From: Brevundimonas sp. UBA7506
GTDB taxonomy: Bacteria; Pseudomonadota; Alphaproteobacteria; Caulobacterales; Caulobacteraceae
Length of the DNA: 64,000 nucleotides
Direction: 5' to 3'
NCBI RefSeq assembly: GCF_002479495.1
Contig: NZ_DLNQ01000011.1
Location: 721-64,720, forward strand
Shown: one piece after another, positions 8,126 through 16,821 of the stretch
How the letters are laid out: each line of letters opens with the position of its first letter
Position numbering within the stretch: position 1 is the first letter of the stretch
Notes under the pieces: generated by a model
The model's input: the letters and a program-made list of their open reading frames with translations, nothing else
What the model was told of the DNA's origin: nothing
Database searches by the model: none
Position numbers and translations under genes: made by a program

Positions 8126-8281
8126 ATCTCCCTCCCCTTCATGGGGAGGGTGGCCGAGCCGTCAGGCGAGGTCGGGTGGGGGCGGCGCGGTCATTGACCC
8201 GCCGCCTTTTGCTTGCCTGGCCCTCCCCAACCGATCACCGCTTCGCGGCGACCACCCTCCCCATGAAGGGGAGGGAGAAAT
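8126..8281. repeat. Palindromic intergenic repeat, two inverted arms
   Basis: A left arm (about 8126-8175) and a right arm (about 8232-8281) are inverted copies. Each contains the hairpin CTCCCTCCCC-TTCATG-GGGAGGG followed by TGG(C/T)CG, and both end toward the centre in a GGTTGGGG-like motif. About 55 bp of unrelated sequence lies between. It fills the space between suhB and the phosphodiesterase gene and could act as a terminator or as a small non-autonomous repeat element. Confidence 0.8.
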
Positions 8282-8317
8282 CACACGCGCGTCACGTCAC
8301 GCCCCTACCCTCAAGGC

Positions 8318-9352
8318 ATGATCCGCTTCATCCTGACCGCCGCCCTCCTCCTCAGCGGAACCCCGGCCATGTCTGCGCCCGCCCCTCAAGTCATCGCCCA
8401 TCGCGGCGCTTCCGGCGAACGGCCCGAGCACACGGCCGCGGCCTATCGCCTGGCGGTCGAACAGGGCGCGGATGTCATCGAACCCGATCTGGTCATGACC
8501 CGCGACGGCCAGTTCGTCGTCCGCCATGAAAACGAAATCGGGGGCGCCACCGACGTGGCCGATCGGCCAGAGTTCGCCGCCCGCCGCACGACCAAGGTCA
8601 TCGACGGCGTCCAGACCACTGGCTGGTTCACCGAAGACTTCACCCTGGCGGAACTGAAAACCCTGCGCGCCCGCGAGCGCCTGCCCCTGCTGCGCCCCGC
8701 CAACACCGCCTGGGACGGTCAGGAGCTCCTCCTGACCTTTGACGAGGTCGTGGCCCTCGCCCGCGCGGAGACCGCCCGCACCGGCCGCGTCATCGGCGTG
8801 GCGCCGGAACTGAAACACCCCTCCTATTTCGCCAGCATTGGCCTGCCGATGGAGGACGCCTTCGTCGCCGCCCTGCAGCGCCACGACCTGACCGGGGCCG
8901 ACGCGCCCCTCCTGATCCAGTGCTTCGAGGTCGGCCCGCTGCAAAGGCTCAAGGCCCGCATCGAGGCCCCCCTGCTGCAACTGATGAGCGTGGCGGGCGG
9001 CCCCGCCGACCGTCCCGACCTGAGCTACGCCGCCATGAGCACGCCTGAGGGCCTGCGCGCCGTCGCCGCCTATGCCGACGCCATCGGGGTCGAGAGCGGG
9101 ATGATCCTGCCGCGCGACGCCGCAGGCCGCAGCCTGCCCGCCGCGCCTCTGGTCGCCGACGCCCACGCCGCGGGGCTCAAGGTCGTGGTCTGGACCTTCC
9201 GCGCCGAGAACGCCTTCCTCCCGCTGGAGCACCGCCACGGCGACGCCCCCGCCAACCACGGCGACCTGAACGCCTACCTCAAGACCTTCTACGCCCTCGG
9301 CGTCGACGCCGTGTTCAGCGACTTTCCAGGCGCGGCGGTCGCTGCGCGCTAG
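8318..9352 (+). CDS. glpQ: Glycerophosphodiester phosphodiesterase, secreted
   Basis: 344 residues. A signal peptide (M-I-R-F-I-L-T-A-A-L-L-L to A-M-S-A) precedes a GDPD TIM barrel. Catalytic and metal motifs are I-A-H-R-G-A-S-G with P-E-H-T, E-P-D-L-V-M-T-R-D-G and V-R-H-E. The family splits glycerophosphodiesters into sn-glycerol-3-phosphate and an alcohol, here in the periplasm. The length and the insertion after the H-E motif fit the GlpQ rather than the short UgpQ type. Confidence 0.88.
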   Translation: MIRFILTAALLLSGTPAMSAPAPQVIAHRGASGERPEHTAAAYRLAVEQGADVIEPDLVMTRDGQFVVRHENEIGGATDVADRPEFAARRTTKVIDGVQTTGWFTEDFTLAELKTLRARERLPLLRPANTAWDGQELLLTFDEVVALARAETARTGRVIGVAPELKHPSYFASIGLPMEDAFVAALQRHDLTGADAPLLIQCFEVGPLQRLKARIEAPLLQLMSVAGGPADRPDLSYAAMSTPEGLRAVAAYADAIGVESGMILPRDAAGRSLPAAPLVADAHAAGLKVVVWTFRAENAFLPLEHRHGDAPANHGDLNAYLKTFYALGVDAVFSDFPGAAVAAR

Positions 9353-9355
9353 AGC

Positions 9356-11209
9356 TTACGTCCCCTGGAACTGCAGCTGCGCCAGACGCGCATAGAGGCC
9401 GCCGCGCGCCGTCAGTTCGGCGTGGGTGCCTTCTTCGACCACCTTGCCGCCGTCCATGACGACGATGCGGTCGGCCCGCAGGACCGTGGCCAGCCGGTGG
9501 GCGATGACCAGGGTGGTGCGCGCCTCCATAGCCTGATCCAGCGCCGCCTGCACCAGACGCTCGTTCTCGGCGTCCAGCGCGCTGGTGGCCTCGTCCAGCA
9601 GCAGGATCGGGGCTTCACGCACAAGCGCCCGCGCGATGGCCAGACGTTGCCGCTGACCGCCCGACAGGCTCTTGCCGCGCTCGCCCAGCGGGGTGTCGAA
9701 GGCTTGAGGCAGAGCCTCGATGAAGCCCAGGGCCTGGGCCTCGTCGGCCACGGCGCGAGCCTCGGCCAGGGTCGCGTCCTCGCGACCGAAACGGATGTTC
9801 TCCAGCGCCGAACCCGAGAACAGGGGCGCCTCCTGCGACACCCAGGCAAAGCGCTCTCGCACCGCAACCGGATCGGCGGCGCGCACATCCACGCCGTCCA
9901 CCGAGACCAGACCCGACTGCGGATCATAGAAGCGCAGCAGCAGGCGGAAGACGGTGGACTTACCCGCGCCAGACGGCCCGACCAGGGCCACGGTCTCGCC
10001 CGGACGCACGGTCAGGCTGAAGCCCTTCAGCGCCGGCAGGTCGGGGCGGCCCGGATAGGCGAAGTCCACCGCCGACATCGACACCTCGCCCAACGGCGGC
10101 TGCGGCAGGGCCACGGGGTTGGCCGGCGGGGCGATGGCGGGCACGGCGCGCATCAGCTCGTCGATCCGCTCCATGGCCCCGGCGGCCTTCTGCACGTCGC
10201 CCCAGCTTTCGCCGAGCGCGCCCACGGCGGCGGCCGAGAAGACCGACAGGAGGACGAACTGCAGCAGGGCGCCCGGCGTCATGTTTCCGGCGAGCACGTC
10301 CTGCGCCCCCAGCCACAGCACCAGAGTCACGCCGCCAAACATGACGACGATGATCATGGCGGTCATGACGGCACGCGCCCGCATACGGATCAGGGAGACG
10401 CCGAACGCCTCCTCCACCGCCGCGCCAAAGCGGGCGATGGCGCTCTTTTCACGACCGAAGGCTTGCACCGTCTCGATGGCGTCCACGCTCTCGCCGGCGA
10501 ACCCGACCGCCCCCGCGAAGGTGTCCTGGGACTTGACCGTCAGCTTGCGCACCTGACGTCCGAAGATGAACAGCGGCACGATCAGCACCGGCACAATCAG
10601 CAGCACCAGACCGGTCAGCTTGGGGCTTACGAAGAACAGAAGAATCACCCCGCCGATCAACGTCAGGAAGTTTCGCAGGGCGTAGCTGACGGATGTGGTC
10701 AGCAGGGTGTCGACCAACTGGATGTCGGTGGTCAGGCGCGACAGCACTTCACCGGTACGCATATGGGCGAAAAAGACCGGGTCCAGCGTCAGGATGCGCT
10801 TGAACAAACCGGTGCGCAGATCGGCGATGATCCGCTCGCCGGTCTTGGTGACATAGAAATAGCGCAGGGCCGTGGCCAGCCCCAGAATCAGGGCGTTCGC
10901 GCCCAGAATCAGAAACCAGGTGTTGATGTCCCGGCCGCCGTTCTCGAAGCCGTTGTCGATGGCCCCGCGCGCCGTCGCCGTCAGCGCCAGGGAAGCCACG
11001 GTCGAGCCGATCAGCCACAGACCCGCGATCGCCGCGTTCAGCCGATGCCGCATCATGAAGGGCAGCAACTGGGCCAGGGGCCTGATGTTGCGGGTCTTGG
11101 CGCGCTTGCCGCCCGCCTCCTCCATCTGCTCGGCCAGCAAGGCCCCGGCGCCGGGACGTCCCCGGGCGGCGGCGTCAGGCGAAGCGGAAGGCGAGGAAAC
11201 TTGGGTCAT
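9356..11209 (-). CDS. ABC exporter, fused membrane and ATPase domains (MsbA-like)
   Basis: 617 residues. Six predicted membrane helices occupy roughly residues 45-330, and the nucleotide-binding domain follows from ~360 with Walker [11 protein letters not shown]-loop W-V-S-Q-E-A-P, signature L-S-G-G-Q-R-Q-R and Walker [13 protein letters not shown]. It works as a homodimer. The architecture is that of lipid or multidrug exporters; the substrate is unknown. A non-membrane, basic N-terminus of ~45 residues precedes the first helix. Convergent with glpQ, 3 bp away. Confidence 0.88.
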   Translation of the reverse strand: MTQVSSPSASPDAAARGRPGAGALLAEQMEEAGGKRAKTRNIRPLAQLLPFMMRHRLNAAIAGLWLIGSTVASLALTATARGAIDNGFENGGRDINTWFLILGANALILGLATALRYFYVTKTGERIIADLRTGLFKRILTLDPVFFAHMRTGEVLSRLTTDIQLVDTLLTTSVSYALRNFLTLIGGVILLFFVSPKLTGLVLLIVPVLIVPLFIFGRQVRKLTVKSQDTFAGAVGFAGESVDAIETVQAFGREKSAIARFGAAVEEAFGVSLIRMRARAVMTAMIIVVMFGGVTLVLWLGAQDVLAGNMTPGALLQFVLLSVFSAAAVGALGESWGDVQKAAGAMERIDELMRAVPAIAPPANPVALPQPPLGEVSMSAVDFAYPGRPDLPALKGFSLTVRPGETVALVGPSGAGKSTVFRLLLRFYDPQSGLVSVDGVDVRAADPVAVRERFAWVSQEAPLFSGSALENIRFGREDATLAEARAVADEAQALGFIEALPQAFDTPLGERGKSLSGGQRQRLAIARALVREAPILLLDEATSALDAENERLVQAALDQAMEARTTLVIAHRLATVLRADRIVVMDGGKVVEEGTHAELTARGGLYARLAQLQFQGT

Positions 11210-11261
11210 GCCAGCGCTCTTGCCCCGGAACGCCCCCCGGTGTAAACGCCGCCGCTCATTC

Positions 11262-11283
11262 CCGCCGTTTAGCCTCGGCGGGT
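11262..11283 (+). promoter_or_regulatory. Hairpin in the rpmE upstream region
   Basis: A perfect 7-bp stem CCCGCCG (11262-11268) / CGGCGGG (11277-11283) followed by TTT, 60 bp before rpmE. It could be a leader attenuator, an L31 autoregulatory element or a stray terminator; nothing decides between them. Confidence 0.35.
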
Positions 11284-11342
11284 TTCTCTATTTACGCGCA
11301 CTGACGGTCGGCATCGTCGAAGCGCAGAGACGGATCAGACCC

Positions 11343-11567
11343 ATGAAAGCGGACACGCACCCCGACTACCACTTCATCACGGTTGTGAAGCCGGATGGCA
11401 GCACCTTCCAGACCCGTTCGACCTACGGCAAGGAAGGCGCGACGCTGGCCCTCGACATCGATCCGTCGACCCACCCCGCCTGGACCGGCGGCAACGCCCA
11501 GATGCTCGACCGCGGCGGCCGCGTTTCGCGCTTCAACAACAAGTTCGGCGGCTTCATCAAGAAGTAA
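11343..11567 (+). CDS. rpmE: 50S ribosomal protein L31 (zinc-free type)
   Basis: 74 residues with the L31 hallmarks: K-A-D-T-H-P-D-Y-H near the start, [23 protein letters not shown], and [10 protein letters not shown] near the end. The Cys ligands of zinc-binding L31 are absent, as usual in alphaproteobacteria. The ATG at 11343 gives the family N-terminus. It has its own upstream hairpin and a downstream terminator, so it is likely a single-gene transcript. Confidence 0.96.
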   Translation: MKADTHPDYHFITVVKPDGSTFQTRSTYGKEGATLALDIDPSTHPAWTGGNAQMLDRGGRVSRFNNKFGGFIKK

Positions 11568-11597
11568 GCCTTACGGCCTGCGACATAGTCGCCACAG

Positions 11598-11628
11598 AAG
11601 CGCCGGTCCGATGGGCCGGCGCTTTTTG
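11598..11628 (+). terminator. Rho-independent terminator after rpmE
   Basis: AGCGCCGG / CCGGCGCT, an 8-bp stem, then TTTT. Confidence 0.85.
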
Positions 11629-11717
11629 TTTGCCCGGAACGTCGATAACATGGGGGCGTTCGATCCTTCGGGGCGCAGGCGACGGGTCTGGCGCCGGACC
11701 GGACTAAGAGCGTTAGA

Positions 11718-13274
11718 ATGAATCGACGGGAATTGGGCTTTGGCGTCGCGACGACGACCCTGACCCTTGGCGCGACCACCTCCGCACTGGCGCAGAGCCG
11801 ACCGGTCGATCCCCAGGTCTTCATCGCCGGCTTCGACGCCCAGGCCGCCCGCCTGCCCGAGGCTGTTCAGGCCGACGTGCGCGCGATCTATCAGCTGACC
11901 GGCGGCAAGCCGATCTGGACCGCCGACCGCCTGCGCATCCTGCGCGAGGTCGCAGCCGGCGCCGAGCGCCACGCCCTGCCCGCCGGAGACTTCTTCGACT
12001 TCGTCGGTCTGGCCGCCGATCCCGCCTCGGCCGAGATTCGCACCACCGCCGCCGCCGTGGCCTATGCCCGTGTCCTGGCCGAGGGCCGCGTCCGTCCCGA
12101 GACGGTCGAGGACCTGTGGGAGATGCAGAAGAACAGCGTCGACATCCCGACTGGCCTGACCCAGGCGGTCAGCGCCAATCGTCTGGCCCAGTGGTTTGAC
12201 AACCTGGCTCCGACCGACATCGGCTACACCAACCTGTCGGCCGGTTACGCCCGCTATCGCCGCATCACGCGCGCCGGCGGCTGGCCCGCGTTCCGCCAGG
12301 GCGGCACGATCGAGCCGGGCGCCAGCGACAACCGGATTCCGGCCTTGATCGCCCGTCTGGTGGCCGAGGGCGACCTCAGCGCCGCCGCCGGCGAACGCCT
12401 GAAAGGCAATCTGGCCTACGGGACCGAACTGCAGCAGGCGGTCCGCAGCTTCCAGACCCGCCACGGCCTCGGCGCGGACGGCCGCATCGGTCCCGGCACC
12501 CAGCGCTCGCTCGGCGCCACGGCCGAGGACCGCGCCCGCCAGATCGCATTGAACCTTGAGCGCCGCCGTTGGCTGAAGCGCGAACTGAATCCCGAGCGGA
12601 TCGAGGTCAACACCGCCGCGGCCATCATGGTCTACTGGAAGGACGGCAAGCCGGTTCACTCCAACCGCGTCGTGGTCGGCTCGACGGAAAACCAGACGCC
12701 CAGTCTCGAGAAGCCCTTCGCCTCGGTCGTGGCCAATCCGCCGTGGACCGTGCCCATGGGCATCGCCCGCCGCGAAATCCTGCCCAATGGCCCCGGCTAT
12801 CTGGCCGCCCACGACATGTACATAAACGCCGACGGCTGGGTGGTGCAGCGCGCCGGCCCGCAGTCGTCGCTGGGCTATGTGAAGTTCGAACTGCGCGACA
12901 GCTACGCCATCTTTCTGCACGACACCCCGTCCAAGGGCGCCTTCAACCTGTCGGTGCGTCAGCGCAGCCACGGCTGCGTGCGGGTGCAGAACGCGGTCGA
13001 GTTCGCCCGCCTGCTGCTGCAGCCCGACCCGGCCAAGCTGGCCGACTTCGACGCGGCCCAGGACAGCCGCGAGACCAAACGCGTGACGACCGGCCGCGAG
13101 ATCGCCGTGCGCCTGCTCTACTGGACCGCCTTCGTTGACGGACAGGGCCGCGTCGCCTTCCGCGAGGACGTCTATCGCCGGGATGAAAAACTGGCCCAGG
13201 CCCTGGGCATTGCGGTCAACCTGCCGCGTGTCATCGCCGACGGCCCCAGCGACGCCAACGACGTCGGCCCTTAG
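11718..13274 (+). CDS. L,D-transpeptidase (YcbB/LdtD-like) with peptidoglycan-binding domain
   Basis: 518 residues. The N-terminus N-R-R-E-L-G-F-G with a hydrophobic run and A-L-A-Q (cleavage near residue 25) looks like a Tat or Sec signal. An LD-transpeptidase scaffold region comes next, then a PG_binding_1 domain around residues 205-270, and a YkuD domain from ~295 with the catalytic motif S-H-G-C-V-R-V (Cys420) and an upstream H-D-T-P. It should make 3-3 crosslinks in the periplasmic wall or anchor proteins to it. Convergent with rcdA. Confidence 0.9.
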   Translation: MNRRELGFGVATTTLTLGATTSALAQSRPVDPQVFIAGFDAQAARLPEAVQADVRAIYQLTGGKPIWTADRLRILREVAAGAERHALPAGDFFDFVGLAADPASAEIRTTAAAVAYARVLAEGRVRPETVEDLWEMQKNSVDIPTGLTQAVSANRLAQWFDNLAPTDIGYTNLSAGYARYRRITRAGGWPAFRQGGTIEPGASDNRIPALIARLVAEGDLSAAAGERLKGNLAYGTELQQAVRSFQTRHGLGADGRIGPGTQRSLGATAEDRARQIALNLERRRWLKRELNPERIEVNTAAAIMVYWKDGKPVHSNRVVVGSTENQTPSLEKPFASVVANPPWTVPMGIARREILPNGPGYLAAHDMYINADGWVVQRAGPQSSLGYVKFELRDSYAIFLHDTPSKGAFNLSVRQRSHGCVRVQNAVEFARLLLQPDPAKLADFDAAQDSRETKRVTTGREIAVRLLYWTAFVDGQGRVAFREDVYRRDEKLAQALGIAVNLPRVIADGPSDANDVGP

Positions 13275-13293
13275 GCCTCGCTTGTCCGGGGAT

Positions 13294-13310
13294 CGGGGGC
13301 CTAGCCCCCG
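13294..13310 (-). terminator. Hairpin spanning the rcdA stop codon
   Basis: CGGGGGC (13294-13300) and GCCCCCG (13304-13310) pair perfectly; the 3-nt loop is the TAG stop of rcdA. There is no clear T run. It may help end both convergent transcripts. Confidence 0.35.
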
Positions 13311-13828
13311 AAAGCCGCCTGCAGGCGATCCAGCTGGCTCTGCACCGGATTGACCGGCTGCTCCTCGTCGCCGCCCAGATACATCCGCTGGTCCAGATGC
13401 AGGACGCGGTCGTACAGCTTCTCGGCGCGCACGGCGTATTCGATCAGAGCGATGGGCAGCTCGCGATGGCTGGGCTCGCTCTCGACCTTGCGATCGGCCA
13501 GACGATAGCGCGGCTCGCAGGCTGCGGCGGCGGTCATGTCCTCCTCGCGCACCGCCCGCTGGACCAGCAGCCAGGACGCGATCTGCATCAGCCGCGTGGT
13601 CAGCTTCATGCTTTCGCCCGCATAGGCCAGGGCGGCGGCGCGCGACAGCAGCCGCGAATCCTGACGCCCGTCGCCGTCCAGATAGGCGGCGGTCTCTTCG
13701 ACCAGCTCCATGCCCTCACGGAAGGTCCGATCAAACAGCTCCGACCGCGCGAAATCCAGCACCTCAGCGCTGCGCGAACGCAATCCGACCATGTCAGCGT
13801 CGATGGCGGTCAACTCGATCCTACCCAT
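13301..13828 (-). CDS. rcdA: Regulator of CtrA degradation RcdA (DUF1465)
   Basis: 175 residues of the DUF1465 family, whose studied member is Caulobacter RcdA. There RcdA acts with CpdR and PopA to deliver CtrA and other substrates to ClpXP at the stalked pole. The N-terminal half is helical (A-E-V-L-D-F-A-R-S, L-S-R-A-A-A-L-A-Y-A-G-E-S-M-K-L-T-T-R-L-M), and the C-terminus is flexible, as in RcdA. Presence here with a CtrA-type site at 5.1 kb supports a Caulobacter-like cell cycle. The assignment rests on family recognition; no catalytic motif exists to check. Confidence 0.8.
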   Translation of the reverse strand: MGRIELTAIDADMVGLRSRSAEVLDFARSELFDRTFREGMELVEETAAYLDGDGRQDSRLLSRAAALAYAGESMKLTTRLMQIASWLLVQRAVREEDMTAAAACEPRYRLADRKVESEPSHRELPIALIEYAVRAEKLYDRVLHLDQRMYLGGDEEQPVNPVQSQLDRLQAAFGG

Positions 13829-13931
13829 GAAACGTCACGCGCGTCCGTCAAACTCGCGGGTCAGAACGACTCCGCACGGACTGGAACTGCAAACGTCATG
13901 CCACGGATTACGAAAGCGCGGGAGAGGCTGA

Positions 13932-14138
13932 TCAGCGGAAATTGAACAGGGCGTCAGCGGCGCTGCGCTTGGAGGACTTGCCGTCGATGGCGGCTTTCGA
14001 ACGCGCGATCTCGGCCTCCAGCGCGGCGATCCGCTCGTGCAGATCGTCGACGGCGTATAGGTCCAGGTCTTCCCGTCCCAGGGCCTTCAGCGCCTCGCCG
14101 GCTCGGGGCCGCGGCTCCAGATCTTCGAACGACATCAT
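13932..14138 (-). CDS. DUF1192 family small coiled-coil protein
   Basis: 68 residues from the ATG at 14138 (a second ATG follows at 14135). It begins with F-E-D-L-E-P-R and has L-G-R-E-D-L-D-L-Y-A-V-D-D-L-H-E-R-I-A and a heptad-rich helix, ending S-A-A-D-A-L-F-N-F-R, the pattern of DUF1192. Function is unknown. It lies between rcdA and a divergent quinone oxidoreductase gene, 76 bp away. Confidence 0.8.
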   Translation of the reverse strand: MMSFEDLEPRPRAGEALKALGREDLDLYAVDDLHERIAALEAEIARSKAAIDGKSSKRSAADALFNFR

Positions 14139-14214
14139 CGCCTCCGTGGTCAGCGACCGCACGAACCCGTATGAAAACGCCCCAATGACTAGGATTGCAA
14201 GCGGCGGAGGCATC

Positions 14215-15186
14215 ATGCGGGTCATCGAGATCGAAGGCGGAAAGGGCCCCGCCGAGGCCCTGCGTCTGGCCGAACGCCCCTTGCCGGAGCCCGCTCCCGG
14301 CGAGATTCGCATTCACGTGCGCGCCGCGGGCGTCAATCGGCCCGATATTGTTCAACGCAACGGCCTCTACCCGGCGCCGCCCGGGGCCTCGGACATTCTG
14401 GGCCTCGAAGTCGCGGGCGAGGTCGATGCAGTCGGCGACGGCGTGACCCGCTGGCGCGTCGGCGACCGGGTCTGCGCCCTGCTGGGTGGAGGTGGTTACG
14501 CTGACTGCGCCGTGGTCGACGCCCGTCACGTCCTGCCTGTTCCCGACGGCCTGGACTTCATCCAGGCGGCCGCCCTGCCCGAAACCGCCTTCACCGTCTT
14601 CGCCAACGTCTTCGAGGGCGGGGGGCTGAAGGCCGGCGAGACCCTGTTGATCCACGGCGCCACCAGCGGCATCGGCGTCATGGCCATCCAGATGGCGAAG
14701 GCGGCAGGGGCCCGCGTCATCGCCACCTCGCGCGGCGCCGCCAAGGCCGAGGCGGCCCGCGCCCTGGGCGCCGACGTCAGCCTGGACGCCACGAACGGCG
14801 ACCTGCTGGACGCCGTCAAGGCAGCAGGCGGCGCCGATGTCGTGCTGGACATGGTCGGCGCGGACTACGCCGAGCTGAACCTGAATGCGCTCAAGCCCGG
14901 CGGACGCTGGGTGGTCATCGCCACCCTGACCGGCGCCCTGGCCCAGATCGACCTGATGCGGGTCATGCTGAAACGGATCGTCCTGACCGGATCGACGCTG
15001 CGCAGCCGCCCCGCCGATGAAAAGGCGCGCCTGACCGCCGCTGTCGAGCAGACGGTCTGGCCATGGATCGCGTCCGGCGCCGTGCAAGCCCAGGTTCAGG
15101 CGACCTTCCCTCTGGATCAAGCCGCCGCCGCCCATCAGCGACTGGAGGCCGGCGACCATGTCGGCAAGATCGTTCTGACCGTCTGA
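14215..15186 (+). CDS. NAD(P)H quinone oxidoreductase (zeta-crystallin/PIG3-like MDR)
   Basis: 323 residues, medium-chain dehydrogenase fold without the zinc ligands. G-V-N-R-P-D and G-L-Y-P-A-P-P-G-A-S-D-I-L-G-L-E-V-A-G are typical of the PIG3 branch; the cofactor loop is G-A-T-S-G-I-G. The family reduces quinones by one electron using NADPH. The ATG at 14215 matches the family N-terminus. The frame is open further upstream but that region overlaps DUF1192. It ends at a bidirectional hairpin. Confidence 0.9.
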   Translation: MRVIEIEGGKGPAEALRLAERPLPEPAPGEIRIHVRAAGVNRPDIVQRNGLYPAPPGASDILGLEVAGEVDAVGDGVTRWRVGDRVCALLGGGGYADCAVVDARHVLPVPDGLDFIQAAALPETAFTVFANVFEGGGLKAGETLLIHGATSGIGVMAIQMAKAAGARVIATSRGAAKAEAARALGADVSLDATNGDLLDAVKAAGGADVVLDMVGADYAELNLNALKPGGRWVVIATLTGALAQIDLMRVMLKRIVLTGSTLRSRPADEKARLTAAVEQTVWPWIASGAVQAQVQATFPLDQAAAAHQRLEAGDHVGKIVLTV

Positions 15187-15198
15187 CAGTCCAAGAAA

Positions 15199-15224
15199 AA
15201 ACGGGAGGCCGAAGCCTCCCGTTT
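15199..15224. terminator. Bidirectional terminator between convergent genes
   Basis: AAACGGGAGGC / GCCTCCCGTTT, an 11-bp perfect stem with a 4-nt loop flanked by A and T runs. It serves the quinone oxidoreductase (+) and the crystallin-like gene (-). Confidence 0.85.
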
Positions 15225-15232
15225 CATCGTCC

Positions 15233-15865
15233 TTACCAGTTGCCGCCGCGACGGGCCGGCCGCAGCGATGAAATCCGGTCGTTCAGGCCAGAGCGCCCCA
15301 GATCGCGCACGTCGCTGCTGATGATCTGGCAGCGGCCGCGATAGTTGGCGTCCTCGCAGACTTCCCAGCTGCCGCGGCTCAGACGCATCGAGCTGATGGC
15401 GTCGTTCAGGCCGCTGTTGCGCAGGTTCGGGATCTCCTCGCGGAAGGTCATCGACTGGCCGCGATAATTGGCGTCGCGATAGACGGTGATGGAGGTGTTG
15501 CCCCAACCGCCGCCGTTGCCGCCGCCCGGGCCGCCCGGCCAGCCGCCGTTGCCGCCGCCGGGCCGACCATTGTCCTCATAGTCGCCCCGGTGATTGTAGC
15601 AGACCAGCAGGCCGTTATCGTTGCCGATGTCGCTGCTGGAGCAGCGGGCCAGTTCGATCGAGGTCTCGCGCATCCGGCCGCGCGTGTCGCGACAATCGGC
15701 ATAGAGGCGCCCCTGATTGACGTAGGAGCCCGTGCACGACTGGGTGTAGCTGCCGCGCGGGGCGCCGCGCGCCTGCGCCTGAGCCTCGGCCGGACCGGAC
15801 GGCACGGTGACGGCGCCGCCGAAGGCCATGACTGCGCCGGCGGCGATAATCGCGAACTGTCTCAT
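15233..15865 (-). CDS. Secreted CVNH-like plus beta/gamma-crystallin protein
   Basis: 210 residues. A signal peptide (M-R-Q-F-A-I-I-A-A-G to A-E-A-Q) is followed by a cyanovirin-N-homology-like module (S-Y-T-Q-S-C, L-Y-A-D-C-R-D-T, S-I-E-L-A-R-C, N-G-L-L-V-C), a Gly/Pro-rich linker, then two beta/gamma-crystallin motifs, each beginning with (V-Y-R/C-E)-D-A-N-Y-R-G and ending in a calcium-type site, N-D-A-I-S-S and N-D-R-I-S-S. CVNH domains bind glycans and crystallin motifs bind Ca2+, so an envelope or matrix role is possible. The ATG at 15865 gives the signal peptide directly. Confidence 0.82.
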   Translation of the reverse strand: MRQFAIIAAGAVMAFGGAVTVPSGPAEAQAQARGAPRGSYTQSCTGSYVNQGRLYADCRDTRGRMRETSIELARCSSSDIGNDNGLLVCYNHRGDYEDNGRPGGGNGGWPGGPGGGNGGGWGNTSITVYRDANYRGQSMTFREEIPNLRNSGLNDAISSMRLSRGSWEVCEDANYRGRCQIISSDVRDLGRSGLNDRISSLRPARRGGNW

Positions 15866-16082
15866 GAGAGCTGTCCTTCCCTGAAATCCCTCAGCGCACC
15901 AACGCGCCACAAGCGAGACTGTTCAACACCCTCCATGAACCTTTGCTGTACGGGCAGTTCGGACAACGTTTTCTTTTGCCGAAAATGGGCCTATACAGAA
16001 GGCCTCAGCGCCCGGCCGAAAGGTCGGGCGCCGTCGATTCAAACGCCCGATTTTCGGGCCGCAAAGCCGGGACGCACGCCCC

Positions 16083-16751
16083 ATGACCGACATCCTGATG
16101 CCCAAGGCCACCGCGGTCTGGCTGGTGGACAACACCTCGCTCTCCTTCGAGCAGATCGCGGACTTCTGCGGTCTGCACCCGCTGGAAGTGCGCGGCATTG
16201 CCGACGGCGACGTGGCCCGCGATATTCGCGGCGCCGACCCCATCGTCAACGGCCAGCTGACGCGTGAGGAGCTGGAAAAGGCCCAGGCCAACCCCGACTA
16301 CCGCATGAAGGCTGTGGTCAGCCGCCACGCCGAACTGTTGAAGCCGTCCAAGACCGGTCCGAAGTACACGCCTGTGTCGCGTCGTCAGGACCGCCCCGAC
16401 GCCATCGCCTGGTTCGTGCGCAACCACCCGGAAGTGACCGACGCCCAGATCGCCAAGCTGCTGGGCACCACCAAGTCGACCATCGAGACCGTGCGCAACC
16501 GCACTCACTGGAACTCGGCCAACATCAAGCCGGTCGACCCTGTGACCCTGGGCCTGGTCGGCCAGCTGCAACTGGACGAAATCGTCAAGAAGGCCGCCGA
16601 CAAGAAGGCCAAGGACGACGCCAAGTCCGGCGGAGGCGTGCTGCAAGCCATCGAAGCAGAGCCGGAAGAGCCCGAGTTCGTCCCCGAGGAGCGCGTGCGC
16701 CCCGGCGCCGAGCCGACCGCAGAATCGGTCTTCGGCCGCAACGACGACTGA
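16083..16751 (+). CDS. trcR: DUF1013 protein, cell-cycle regulator TrcR-like
   Basis: 222 residues of DUF1013, a family conserved across alphaproteobacteria and named TrcR in some annotations. A helix-turn-helix-like segment appears early (S-F-E-Q-I-A-D-F-C-G-L-H-P-L-E-V), and a second in V-T-D-A-Q-I-A-K-L-L-G-T-T-K-S-T-I-E. The C-terminal ~60 residues are Lys- then Glu-rich and probably disordered. It likely binds DNA; target genes are unknown. A terminator follows directly. Confidence 0.8.
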   Translation: MTDILMPKATAVWLVDNTSLSFEQIADFCGLHPLEVRGIADGDVARDIRGADPIVNGQLTREELEKAQANPDYRMKAVVSRHAELLKPSKTGPKYTPVSRRQDRPDAIAWFVRNHPEVTDAQIAKLLGTTKSTIETVRNRTHWNSANIKPVDPVTLGLVGQLQLDEIVKKAADKKAKDDAKSGGGVLQAIEAEPEEPEFVPEERVRPGAEPTAESVFGRNDD

Positions 16752-16770
16752 TCGTTCCGACCTGAAATGG

Positions 16771-16811
16771 AAACGGCCCCGAAGAGCGATCTTCGGGGCC
16801 GTTCTCTTTTC
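16771..16811 (+). terminator. Rho-independent terminator after trcR
   Basis: AACGGCCCCGAAGA and TCTTCGGGGCCGTT pair as a long stem, followed by CTCTTTT. Confidence 0.87.
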
Positions 16812-16821
16812 ATGGGGAGGC

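Noticed and set aside
9422..11245. A 607-codon open frame on the plus strand
   Set aside because: Antisense of the ABC exporter with its intact Walker and signature motifs; the frame's protein is low-complexity His/Gln/Arg-rich.
15955..15975. LexA-type site GTTC-N7-GTTC before trcR
   Set aside because: The second half is GTTT, and no damage-response gene is nearby.
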